From the NCBI GenBank assembly GCA_003427395.1, contig BFEA01000523.1:597818-655848 (forward strand): a stretch of 58,031 bases of DNA, read 5' to 3'. Made by a program: the position numbers and the translations under genes. Below the pieces are notes generated by a model, which worked only from the letters and a program-made list of their open reading frames with translations, was not told the origin of the DNA and ran no database searches. Origin of the DNA: Chara braunii (taxonomy: Eukaryota > Streptophyta > Charophyceae > Charales > Characeae). This document shows positions 42,027 to 54,205 of the stretch, in pieces (the stretch's first letter is position 1; every line of letters begins with the position of its first letter).

Positions 42027-44478
42027 ATGCTGAGAGGAGGGAGGGGGACGCGGCCACCACGGAGGCCATTGGGAGCATCAGGGGGTTACGAGCGGCATAG
42101 GTCTCACCGGAGGGAGCACACGCTCGTGTATGATGACGGGGATATAGAGCTCTTCTTGGACGAGTTTCGGGGATATACGGAGCACATGAGGTGGACAGTG
42201 GCAGAGAGGATAGAGAGGTTAAGGGGAGTTGGCCGATTTGAGGAACCCATCGCACGGATTCGCAGAGAGGCGAGGACTTGGCTAGAGGTAGAGTTAAGGA
42301 TGCAGGAGTTGAGGTCATCGCCCGTGGGTCTAGACGGTGTGTCGATCCACCTAGAGATTGAGAATGTGGAGGAGTTCATCCTTGCTTTTGAGCATTTCAT
42401 ACACGAGCAGAACATATTGAGGGATGAGTGAGCGCAGACACTACCTCTATGGACCAGGAAGATCGAGAGACCATTGGCCCGTCAGATCAGGGATATGGCT
42501 CGAAACTGGGAGAGTTGCAGGGCACACCTGAAAGAGGTTTTTCGACGACCAGAGCCACCTCAGCCTAGGGTTGAGAGGCGGCAGAGAAGCAAGAGGCAGA
42601 GGGACCCTGGGCCTAGAGAGGTCGTGCCATCTCAAGGAGGATGGAAGACACTTGTCAGGCGGGAAGAGAAGTCAGTACCTGAGGCTGAGGGGCGATGAGC
42701 ATATCCTGAGTGTGGACTTGGTCTAGTGATTTTTCAGCGGTTTACTGGAGAGGGATTGAGAGGCTCCCCTCAGCGCGTACGGGAGGATGTGCCACCATCC
42801 GGAGGGCCATTGCAGGAGTTGGAGGCGGACCTGGACATATCGTGATGGAGGGTGCCTCAGGCTAACGAGAGGTGTGATGAGCCGGTTGAAGGTGTGACAC
42901 GAGAGGAGGTCCCTGAGCCACGACGAGAGGTGGAACGAGGTGCTCAGGGTGGGGGAGTGATGGAGGAAGTGATAGAGGTTGGAAAGGATACTCCGCCTCT
43001 GACGCCTGCTCCAGAAACCGAGTCGATTTGGGAGGAGAGGTAGAGATTAGAGGCGGTAGGAACACTCCTAGATCAACCATCTGGCGCACTCTCTATACCA
43101 TATGGGGTCAAGGAGATGTGGGATGAGTTTTGGGGCCAGTATGGCGAGGGGTTGGCGGCTTCAGAGAGAGCAGGACTCGGGACATCGAGGACGGCGGATG
43201 AGTATTTGGACCGTAAGATCCGCTTCCTGGCCAAGACTTCTTTCAATAGGTATCTGACGTTATAAGATGATCTGGCCGGAAAAAAAACGAAGGAAGTGAG
43301 TCATGGAGTGCGTTTGGAGTCAAATTGCCATTATCTAGGACTTGAGGCATCAACCTCGAGATATGGCGACCGGAATGGAGAGGGAGGCACCTACTAGAGT
43401 GGGGGATTGGACTGAAAGTAGACACTATGACATCCAGAGTGAGGCAATGCAGGGTTTATTTGGGCAACCATCTATGGCAGGTCCATCCCATGAGCCATCC
43501 ATTAGAAGGGTCATCCTGGAGCCAGAGGAGGCAAAGGCGAAGAGGGAGGCAAAAAAAGAGGCCTTTGAGTTTCAGACGCCTATAGATCTTGCCACCCAAC
43601 CTATAGCTTCTTCTAGGCTAGCGGCAGAGTCTGTGCATGTACAAGCAGGGGATAGGTCGCGGACAGGTGTCAGCGAGCCTGCATTTGGATCTGACGAGGG
43701 GTCCATGAATGTACTCCTTGAGGCAATCGACATTATGCAGGAAGAGGCAAGCCTGTTTTCGCCAAAGCAGAGGGTGGAGAAGCCTTATGAGGGAGAGACA
43801 GTGGTTGTGATGGAGGATGTCGTCGAGGGCAGACCACAGAGGTTAGATACACTTGAGTACAGGCCTGAGAAGGCAAGCCTGTTTTCGCCAAAGCAGAGGG
43901 TGGAGAAGCCTTATGAGGGAGAGACAGTGGTTGNGATGGAGGATGTCGTCGAGGGCAGACCACAGAGGTTAGATACACTTGAGTACAGGCCTGAGAAGGC
44001 AAGCCTGTTTTCGCCAAAGCAGAGGGTGGAAAAGCCTTATGAGGGAGAGACAGTGGCTGCGATGGAGGATGTCATCGAGGGCAGACCACAGAGGTTAGAT
44101 ACTCCTGAGTACAGGCCTGAGGGAGTTGGAATACGGATAGAGCCGAGTACGCAGAAGTAGGAGACGAGACATGAGGAGCCTATGGGTATGCCCCAATACC
44201 ATGAGGTGGCCAGGGAGGCTAGTGAGGCACCCTCATTGCCGGGATCTCAGAAGAGAAAGAAGAGGGGCCGAAAATCGGGAGACTTGTCCTACTTCTTCTG
44301 CAAGGATGGAGAGCATAGGACCTTGCAGTGTCCTAAGTTCCTGAAGGACAAGGCAGCAGGGAAGGTTACTAAGAGTGGTGGAAGGATGTACGATAGGCAG
44401 GGTCGAGTGGTCGAGCGGATTGTCGATGGAGGTAGAGCTCAGTTGTACAGGCAGAACCAGGAGGAGATGAGTGAGTAG
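42027..44478 (+). pseudogene. Second ORF downstream of pol, gag-like with zinc-knuckle remnant
   Basis: Starts at ATG 42027. N-terminal part: DDGDIELFLDEFRGYTEHMR, WTVAERIERLRGVGRFEEPI, VEEFILAFEHFIHEQN, resembling a capsid-like helical domain. A charged middle follows (PEPPQPRVERRQRSKRQRD), then three 42-residue repeats (43746-44123), and a C-terminal FFCKDGEHRTLQCPKFLKDK motif in which the first Cys of CCHC is Tyr. Stops at about 42429 (W to TGA), 42696, 42842, 43040, 43263 and 44158. About 800 codons in all. It could be a second gag, a nested element's gag, or an accessory RNA-binding protein; I do not recognise a named family. Confidence 0.7.
43746..44123 (+). repeat. Three 126-bp (42-aa) in-frame tandem repeats
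   Basis: Units start at about 43746, 43872 and 43998 and encode ASLFSPKQRVEKPYEGETVV followed by MEDVVEGRPQRLDTLEYRPE. The first two are essentially identical, the third slightly diverged. A lone N at 43934 lies in the second unit, so the copy number may be affected by assembly. The frame is kept because 126 is divisible by three. Confidence 0.92.
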
Positions 44479-46969
44479 GAACTGGTTCGCCTATGTATCA
44501 ATAGCCACTATGACATAGCGAGATTGAGAGGGGTGTGCATTCTGAGTCAGATTTAGTTTTTATCTTTGTTTTGTTCTTGTCCTATTAGAAGTTTGGGTAC
44601 CTACGCTATTGGATGTATATATAGGGGAATACAGAGTATGGTTGCCATTGAGGCTCTTATTAGTGACATGAGGATCAGGATTTAGGAAGATCTCATGTGT
44701 ATGTTGAGGATACCCTATCCCTGACTCATTGAGGATTCAGTTTTTGTTTCAGGATATTTTTGGCAAGTACGATCAGTCTTGTACCATATTTGTGAGGGTT
44801 TTGTTTGGTACGAGTGAGTTGCGGATCTGGACTATTACTTGTGTGTTTGAATGAGATATTCCATCCCTTAGTGTGCCTTGAGTTGAAACCTATCAGAGAC
44901 TATTCCCTTGTATATGACGATCACAATCACTCTCACATGTGTGGTTTTATCATGATGTATGATGGTTTTGTGTGAGAGATATATGAGAAACATCTCGTGC
45001 TTGTATTGTGTATTTTGTGAATGTAAATGAATGTGAATTGTCTACTCTTCGGTATACTCGTGCGATCTGCCAATGGGCGGATGACAGAGATGAGCAACAG
45101 GTACCCAGACCTACACCCACCCACACCCACCCCACCCACAAGGCATTGGGTCGGGTGTGGGTTTTGATAAGTTAGCATGGGTAGGATGAGGGTGGGTCAA
45201 GGCGAGCAAGCCTGGGTGGGTCAATATTAGGCCAGGGTCACCCGAATGGGTAAGTGACAAGTGGGTGAACGCTAGGTCTGGGTCACCCGACCCACAAACC
45301 CAGGACAACCCATAAGAACCCTCCCCCTCCCCTCCACCCCCACCCCCCACCCCCCACTCGGGTGAGTTGGGTCGCCTTGAGATTTTTTTTTATTTTTTTT
45401 TAGGGCGGGTGGTTCTTAAAAAATTATGGGCGGGTTGGGCGAAGTGTCAATTCAAAAAACAAATGTTCATCTCTGGCAGATGATAGGGTCGGGTATAAGG
45501 AGAGGGAGTGCAACCTGTTTTTGTTAAAAGTGTGAGAATCCTAAGGGATTTATGAGTCTTTGAGACTTGAATGCTTACCATGTCAAATATTTATTGTTGA
45601 GTTGTGATGAGAACGCATAAGTTGGTCACTCGGTTTGAGTTGTTTTATGGTTGAGACACCTTCGAGTGAGAAGGCAGTCTTGTGCTTATTTGAAAGACTC
45701 ATCTTCAGAGAGGAAAAATGTTTTAAAAGAAAGGTCGTGAGAAAGTTCATCCTAGAGCGAGAGGGATGACTGGGAGACCTATTGAGTGAGACATCCTTCA
45801 TATGAAAGGTGGTTAATAAATTTAATGGCATGACAAGTTGATTCTGAATGATAAAGACTAACGAGAAGGACCACGTTTGTGTTTGGCCATTGGTGAAATT
45901 TTGGAGGTCGCAAGAGTGATTTATTGGGAAGATGTCACTGAGATGTGACTTTCTTGCTCTGATCAAGTAGGGAGGTCACGACCTTGTGAATCTGGCGGTG
46001 ATTTTGTTTTGTGAATGTGAAGAGGTTGCTGTATTCTCTATGTTGTCTCACAGAGGACTGGTAAATACCTTTTATGTGTAGCAGACCTTTGCGTAATCCC
46101 GCAATAGGCATGTATTGTTACGACACACCGTCCAACCACTTGTGTTAATCTTAGGGCATTTATGAGAATACCAAGCTAACGGTAAAGTTTCGCATCACTA
46201 GGGCGCAACCCCTAGTGTCAGTTGTTGATTGGCGTAACCTGAACAGCGGACCTACGTCTTGCCGAGGGAGTAAAGACTTAAAGCGGTGTGGCCACCTAGG
46301 AGGGTTTTACTCATGCGGAACGACATGGGATAAGAGTCGAGTCAATGGAGTCGTCTTTGAGTCCTGATTGAATGCTTATCAGGAGAAAATCTATCGTGGC
46401 GCAACCTGTGAGGACACTATCGCTAAAATAACAATGCGGTGGGTCGTAGATCTGGCATGATCACCCAGACTATGGTGGGTCAAGATGGGGACCTGACCTT
46501 CCTGTACTAGACTGCATGAAGGGTCTAGGATAGGATTTATGTATTTATATATGTTTGATTGTGAGGATTGTTTGGGAGGGAGGCGAGAATGTCTTCAAAG
46601 GTCTCGGTTAGGGTCCACGTCCCTAGTTATGGCCCTACTTGCAGGGTAAAGACTATAAACACTTAACGAGAAGCCGACGTTTGTCTATGATAAAGGCGAG
46701 AGGATAGTGAAAAGGTCATTGGAACTTATGTTGTAGTATAGATCCAGTGTCCCGGCGTCCTAATGACAGGACAATGGAGACCCAAGTTAGAATCCTGACA
46801 GCATACAGTTGTGTTGGCATGATTTGATGGCTAATCGGATTAGTCGGATAATTGGATTCTGTCGGCTAATCGGATTAGTTCCTTTCTCGTGAACATTTAG
46901 AGTTGGATGGACTTATAGCTTTTTGATTTTACGAAGTGACTGGACGTCGCTTAATATGGTTCGGTAAGT
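44479..46969 (+). other. 3' non-coding region of the giant element
   Basis: About 2.5 kb between ORF2 and the right LTR. Apart from the MITE at 45085-45475 I see no gene. Open frames such as the minus-strand 45583-45966 have no motif. The bases just before the right LTR (CTTAATATGGTTCGGTAAGT) are not a purine-rich tract, so the polypurine tract is missing, mutated or displaced. Confidence 0.6.
45085..45475. mobile_element. 391-bp hAT MITE nested in the giant element
   Basis: The left end reads CAGAGATGAGCAACAGGTAC and the reverse complement of the right end reads CAGAGATGAACATTTG, giving 10-12-bp Ac-like terminal inverted repeats. Flanking 8-mers GCGGATGA (45077-45084) and GCAGATGA (45476-45483) form the 8-bp target duplication with one G-to-A change. 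Subterminal sequence is dense in GGGTGGGT/ACCCACCC words, as in many hAT MITEs. It has no transposase, so it depended on an autonomous hAT. Confidence 0.9.
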
Positions 46970-49900
46970 TATCGGTGCGAATACCCTTACAAGGGTATCC
47001 GCCCTGATTTTGCAACTAACTGAAAATAAGTTTGATTTAGAGTTTAAGTATACCGCGCGTGGTGTTGCGGTGTCTGAGGTTTACGTTGACTGGATGGTTG
47101 ACTAAAGTAGATAGTGTGTGGGCACGCAGACTTAAGGCGCGCTTGATTTCTTTTGCTTTGATGATTGTGGAAACCGGCAGTGGTCGTCGACCTGATTTCT
47201 ATTCTTCTGATTAAACTAGGACTAAAAAAAAATTGTCTCATGATTGATGCGCGTGCTTGTGACTTGTGCGTACGCGCAGAGGACGGCATCGACAACAATG
47301 TGATTTTGAAAACAGTTCGGTAGGTCTGCACGTCGCACAGTATTGATTTATTCAGGTTTCCGTCAGAGTTAGACCCAGCAGTAGATGCGGTACCGGACTT
47401 AGGGGTCGTCACGACAGTTGAGGACCTTGCGCGTGCCCTCCTTCTGGTTGACTTACTAGTTCTTACGTGTTCGGGGTGCCAGTGAAATTTCCTTACCCTG
47501 TTTGACTTAAAACGCGGGGCATCAGAGAAGCGAGAACGGACTACGGGTTGAGGGTCCGGCGAGGTCATCCCCGTGGTTTTGCGATTCACAAGGTTAGGCG
47601 TCAGGACCAAGGCGGTATTAATGGGCCCCGCATTCCCCTTTTCCTCGTCCGTTCCCCTTCTCCTTGCCCGTACAACTCATGTTCCGCAATTATTATTTCA
47701 TTATTATTATTATTTATCTTTATTCTTAGCACGGCGAGGCACCAATTTTTTAACTAGCGAAACTCCTCTACCCAATCCGTTTTAAAACACAGACCGAGGG
47801 GTCCAGTGTGCGGACGAACCAGTGAGTGTTGTTGCAGGGTCAACGCATTCCCACTCGCGGCAATGTAAGGGTTGCCCCGATGACTGAACATAGCAGGGCG
47901 AGGAGTGCTATGATGGGAACATGGGATTGGTACTGATGTCTGTACCCATGAGCTGTTGAAGTACGGGTCGGAATTCAAATGGAACGAGAAAGAGGAGGGC
48001 GGCTTGCTTTGAGCAAGGCGGATGGAGACATTGTGAAGACTGCAACAGATGTTGACTTATAGCCCAATCGTCAGACTCAAATATAGGAGGGCAAAAGACT
48101 ATTCAAACCATCCAGGTGCTGGTACCCTCCGAAGCTTCTCTCGGATAGCTGGAATTGTAGAAGTCGCCGCCAGTAGGAGGCCTACCTGTTCGTTGATTGG
48201 CAGTGTATCTCCCACCAATCTCCGAAAGATTCATGCGTCTTTACTCTTCCTATCGAAAAGTAGTACGAAGTGGTCGTAGGGGCGCAGGCTTGCCCACTGC
48301 GTTATGTTGCTGCTGGTCCATCAAACGAAGAAAGTGTATGGACAACCACGGGGATTGAAAGCTTACCCGACGACGGTCCGCTAGAGTGAGATTAGCGGCG
48401 AGGTCGGAGACTTACCTGTTGATGGGTCTCTGTAAGCTGCACGTCGGACGGAAATCGCGTTGCGTTGTTGTTCCTTTGCGTTAGTAGTAGGAAGAAGCGG
48501 GGAGCGAAGCAATGACTGAGAACAGGGTGGCAGAAGGGAGAGAGGGATGTCGCGCTCGTTATTGATGAAATAGAGCGGGAGGATGTGGTAAGCAGAGATT
48601 TCGGGAATGAGCGAGTGCGAATCTACAGTCAGTTTTGATAGAAAGTTAGTAAGTTTAGAATTAAAGAAGAAAAGTGTCGCGCAGAGATGGCCGGGAAAGA
48701 AAAGAGGGAAGGCGGGAAGCGCATACCTTGTGCGTTTCCGAACGAATTTCGGCAAAGTAAAAGTCGAAGTTATGGGTTTAAGGTAGGGCGAATTTAGTAG
48801 GGATGTTAGTTTTGAAAGAAAGTTGGTAAACAAGAAGTTAGTAGAGGTAGGAGAGATGCTTGGCTATGGTGCAAGCAGGATCGAGCGGGAGTAAAGATTG
48901 ATTGGCATGGCCGTTTTCTCGGTCGTTCTTGGTAAGCAAAGGTAGGATCCCAGAGTTATTAAATAGGGCGACTTCGACTATGGGGCTAGATTTAGAGATT
49001 CGTAGGCGGATTCGTTAGCATATGAGAGAACGAACTGTGTGGGCTCTATGGGAAGGTTGAAGATTTCGACGGATGTAGCAAAAGGTTCATCCAACTTTCG
49101 ATCGCTCCATTGATCAGAGGAGCAACAAAGGAAACGAAGCAACAAGATGGATGACTTACTTTGTTGAGGTGGTCGTGTGTGATCGTGAACGTCACTATCT
49201 TTGTGAACGTTGAAGTACTAAAGACGAGATCGGGTGTTCGTAGCTAGGCGTCTGCCTGCAGTCTGGCTGAAGACTCGTTTGGGGATTGCTGATGTATCGT
49301 CCCTTGTTCTGGCAGAACGTTCATCCGGATTTTTGCTTATCCCGTCGGTGGAAGCTGTGAGGAGAAGAGCCACGGAGATTTGGAGACTTACCTGTTGGCT
49401 GATACTCTGCTCATTCCACAGGTCAAAGCGACGCGAGGAGTGGTGCGGGACCCAAAGTTTAACCACTGGCTGGTCATGGGGCTGATGCATGAAACTGACA
49501 AATTGCAGACGTGAGCTTGAATCCAGCAGCCTAGCTCGTGTGGTAAGGCACTCTAGTGGCATTTAGGAGGTATTGGGCTCATCCCCATTGGTCGCGTGTA
49601 CATGGGCGAGTTGGACGCCTACCACGTAGAAGAATGACATCGTGGCATTGAGCAACTACCTGGCGTTCTGACTGTTGTGACTGACTGTTGTTAATACTGC
49701 TAAGAAGAACAACTGGAAGTCAGCAGCGTAACTTGGGAACTTACCTGTTTTGTCAGGTGTGTTACTCATCCGATCGTTGAAGCAGAATGAGGCGAATTGC
49801 AGGGTCGGAGGCTCACCCGCTGGCCTAAAGCGCCGCCCATCTGTTCGACAGAAGTGGCATGAAGTAAGTTGCGGATCGGAGGGTTGTCTGTTGGTCAGTA

Positions 49901-52900
49901 TATTGAACGAAGTAGCGGGGCGAGGGAGTTGCGGGCTTGGAGACTTATATGTGGGCAGATACGTCGGTCATTTCGTTAGACAGAGTAGTAGGAAGTTAGC
50001 TGCATAGTACAAGCCCACCTCTCCCACAGCAGCGCCATCCGCTGTCGGGTGAAGCGGCGACAAGCCAGCTACGTGAGACAGACAAGGCGGCCGACTAGTA
50101 TACTGTGCACTTTACCGTACGAGGTGACTGGAGAAGTGTCGTAGGTTTGAGGGCTTACCGGTGGCCATTGCACTAGAGTTGTGGAGTGTTTTGTGATTGG
50201 TGAAGGGGAGGTATTGTTATGATTTTGAAGAGCCGCCAGAGAGCCGACGGTTGGCGATTTGACTTCGACTGACCAAGTTTTTGCTACACTTTGGCCTCCA
50301 TTGAGGGACCCTCAGGTGATTGAAGATTATAAGGCCCTCTCCTGGGAGTTGAATCAGTCCCTCTCTTGTATCTCGACAGTTTGAAACCCCTTCTTCTGCC
50401 CTTCTTACTCTAAGTCTTGTACAGTTATGAGAGGAAGGCGGCAGGCGGGATTGCAACCCGTAGGACCGCAGCAAGACTCTGTGGGGAGTCAGCCCACTGA
50501 TTGTGGGAGCTCTGCTAGAACCTAGGCGAGGTTCTGGAAGCAGGGAACTGAGAGGTAACCATTGCTTTCCTTCTATAAGCCCAGTATAACCCCTGACTAT
50601 ATTTTCTTGCTATGTTTGACTGAGTGTATTGCCAGTGTCGCTACTTTGACTTTCAGTTTGACTTTTATGACAATTCAAACTTAAGTAAAGGAATGCAGGT
50701 GTAATGTCAGTTTCGGTTTTATTGTTTGACTGAAAGCAGATTGTGGAATTGCATCTGAGGGAAGGATGGGAGGAAGGTTGTGTTGCTTGTGTTTGACTGG
50801 GTCAACCAAAGGCTGGGAGAGTCTCCATAAGATTGGAGGGTTCAGTGTTGTGTTTATTTTCGATTACTTGAAGGACCAGACAAGTTCCCATAAGATTGGG
50901 TGGTCTGGTTGCTTTGACTTGCGAGGGATGTTTGTGCCTGATTTTCAGGGACTAAACATTTTTCCATAAGATTGGATGGCTTGGTTGCGTTGCTTCTTTG
51001 GGTTTTCTTATGTTTTATTAGTTCTTAAGGAGAGTTGGACACGTTCCATAAGATTGGATGACCCTTACTCTCTCTTGTTTTATTTTTTAGGGAGAAATTC
51101 AGGCAGAGGACTGGACAAGTTCCCATAAGATTGGGTGGTCTGGTCTGGAGTTGCTCACATGCTAGAACCAAAAGGTTAAATTTGTTTATATCTTATAGTA
51201 CTTACTTATAAACAGGCTAGTCAGACATTTTTCCATAAGATTGGATGGTCTGACTGTAGCTTACCACAAATTGAAGAGAGTATAAATTAAGTATAAATTT
51301 GTGGTAATAAGGGGCATGTTCAACCTTGATCTAAGATGATCGGTTCAATCATATGCTACCCTAAAAGACTAAGTGCAGATAATTACATACAACTTGGATA
51401 TTTAAATGGTTCAAGGCGACTAGGCTGGCTAACCTAGTTATGTGCCAAAAAAAAAGAAAAGTTGTAGTGCTCTTTGTTTGTGTATATTCTATGGCTGAGC
51501 GAGGCAGGTTCTCATAAGATTGGGTGGTCTACCTTTACGTCTTATGTAACCTGGGTATAAAGGGATAAATCATTGAAAGATAATGAACTATTATTTGATA
51601 AGGTAGGTTTTTTGTTGGTGAGAGTACTTGCCTCTGTGGTTTGGCCTTGCTTGTGACTTAGTGAAATTGCTACTTGGTCTGAGTTTTCAGTTGATAGGTA
51701 GTTGCTTTAGATGCTCACCACGTGCTAGAGCCATAGGATTTAGTTTCAATTCCTGTATTTTTTTAGCAAAGTTTATTTTTTACTTAGGTCGATTTCTGTA
51801 TTTTTTGGGATTATTTATTATACTTGGCCTTATGTAAATCTTCGTAAGCTACTTTCTCTACGGGAAGCGCTGCCGAAATTTCTACAAAACAAAGGAGTCA
51901 GTCACATTTTGTTTTTTCAAGGTTCAATTTGTCTGAGTTTTTTGGCTTAGTAAAAATATGAAAAAAAAAAATTTCTAAAGGGAGTTATGCCCAAATTTTT
52001 GTTAATTCAAGAAGTTAGACAAAATTGAACCTTGAGAAGTCAAAAGTCACTTTAAGATTATGAAATTAACTTCGTATAAATCTTAGATTAACATTTTTCT
52101 AAAGGGAGTTTTGCCGAGTTTTTTACAAATCTGAAGAGTTAGTTAAATTTTGTCTTAGTTGAACTCAGGTCTTGCTTCTTAGTTCATATCTGACTTAGTA
52201 AAAATCTGGAAAGACTTTTTTTCCAAAGGGAGTGCTGCTCAAATTTTTACTAATTCGGGGAGTTCGAGAAAATTTGACTTTTCAGTATTTAATGTTGTTT
52301 TTGTTGTCATATTTGCGTTAGTATAAATTATGAGAAAATATTTTTCCTACGGGAAGCGCTGCCGAAATTTTCCTAGTTTAAAGGAGTCAGAGTATATTTT
52401 GATAGGTGACAATTATGACGGTCCACGTTGAATAAGGGAGATTATGCCATAGAACAACCTTACGTTGGGTACTAGCTTAGAGGTAGGCCTAAGATTAGCT
52501 TGTAGGAGGACCTTGGGTGAGAATGTGCTAAGGACCTTATTCTCGATAGACTTATAGATTTAGCCCGAGGATTGGTCTGTCTTCTGTTACAGGTCTTCTT
52601 GATCGCGTGATTCAAGATTTGGACTAAATCTAGTTTGATCCTACGAGGATCATCTTCTATTATCACTGATAACAGGTCAGTTGCCGATTCGTCGGTCTAC
52701 AACTCAACTCCAATTCATCCTCAATACTCGATCTAAAAGGCCTTAGCCTCCGGTGGGTTTTATTGTTTTATTAAAGTTTTTATCCGGAGTTTTATTGAAT
52801 GGTCATTTAACAAAGGTACTTAGTATTTAATTATGGAAGGTTGGACAAAGGTTGGGGCTTGCATGGCTAAAGCGAGGGGTATTTGTATAGAGAATGGTCG

Positions 52901-54173
52901 AAGTTGACTTCGTGTAGTGTGTGGACATTTAGTTAACGTGTTGATGTGATTGCAGGTATGTTGTGTGGTTCGGACTTTGGATTTGATTGTCTGGGATCAC
53001 ATACATATATATGGTTGTGAGGAGTCCCACCGTGATTGTGAGAAATGATCGTCACATACTTATTCCCCTTTTATTATTGTATGTTTTTTAAAGGAGACCA
53101 ACCGTGTGTTGTTTGAGGACTGAACACGAGACCTGTAGTTTTCTTCAATAGTTGCGGGGAGAGTGGGTGGTTAATTGTTTGTGCAGTCCTTACTAATATT
53201 CTCTGGTTTTGGATCCTTGGTAGTATTTAGCCTTTACTTGCAAACTGGGGTGTAGGAGTTCAGAGAGGGTCATAACGGGACTGACATCCGCATAGCTTTT
53301 TTTGTTATGTGCCCCTGTTTTGCCGATGCCAGAACGACGCTGGCCGGAGCTGTGGCGTCGCCCTGTGACCTGCAATCCGCAGGAGTATGAGGCATTGTAG
53401 AGAGGTCTGGGGGTTGCCGAGGGTGGAAGGCAAGTCAGTGGCGAATCGGGGGGGTTGCGTAGTGGCGAGAAGAGATCAACTATGGGTTAGTATGGTTGGT
53501 ACTGTCCCTGAGTAAGTATGTACCAACAGGGGTCTTAAGAGTGTCTTAGGAATCTGGTGACTTCTAATAACCCAGCTTAGATCATTCAGTACTGATGTAT
53601 TCAGTGACCTGCGGAGTGTTTGATGCCAAAACGATGCTGACCGGTGCTGGGGCATTGCCCTGTAACCTGCGGATGCAGGAGCGTGAGGGTTGGTAGAGAG
53701 ATCTGGGGATGCTTTGGGGGGGCATTCTAAGGGACAACCAAGGGTCGTTGCTGAGACAACGCTAGTCGGAGTTGGGGTGGGTCGTGTTACCCTGTAACCC
53801 AGCAGGGTGGGGGTGCGAGACTTGGAAGAGCTCAGCAGTGAGTTTTGTCAGTGTTGGAAAACTCAGATGAGTTGCTAGGGATTTGTAGATTTCTGAGCAT
53901 TAGTGGACTTCTGTGGTGGCGTTTTCAGTTGTAGCAGACGGATTTCCCTGAAGTTTGTCAAAGTAAATATCTGAGTAGCCTAGAAGTTTTCATAGCCAAA
54001 GTCGGGTAATGGCTCCGACACCTTAAAAACTTTTAGATTCTACGTTTTGGTCATCATCATAAGGGACGCTGAGCCCGGTTTTCAACAATATCTGTTTTGT
54101 TACTCCGGGTAGACTGTGAGGACCCCGGCCTCAATATCTTTCATTACTAATATCAGCCTTGGGCACCGAGCCC

Positions 54174-54205
<32 letters not shown>

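Noticed and set aside
49234-49562. Both-strand ORFs of about 80-114 codons inside the giant LTRs
   Set aside because: The left-LTR equivalents are shifted or stopped, no domain is visible, and they lie in the degenerate donor-word array.
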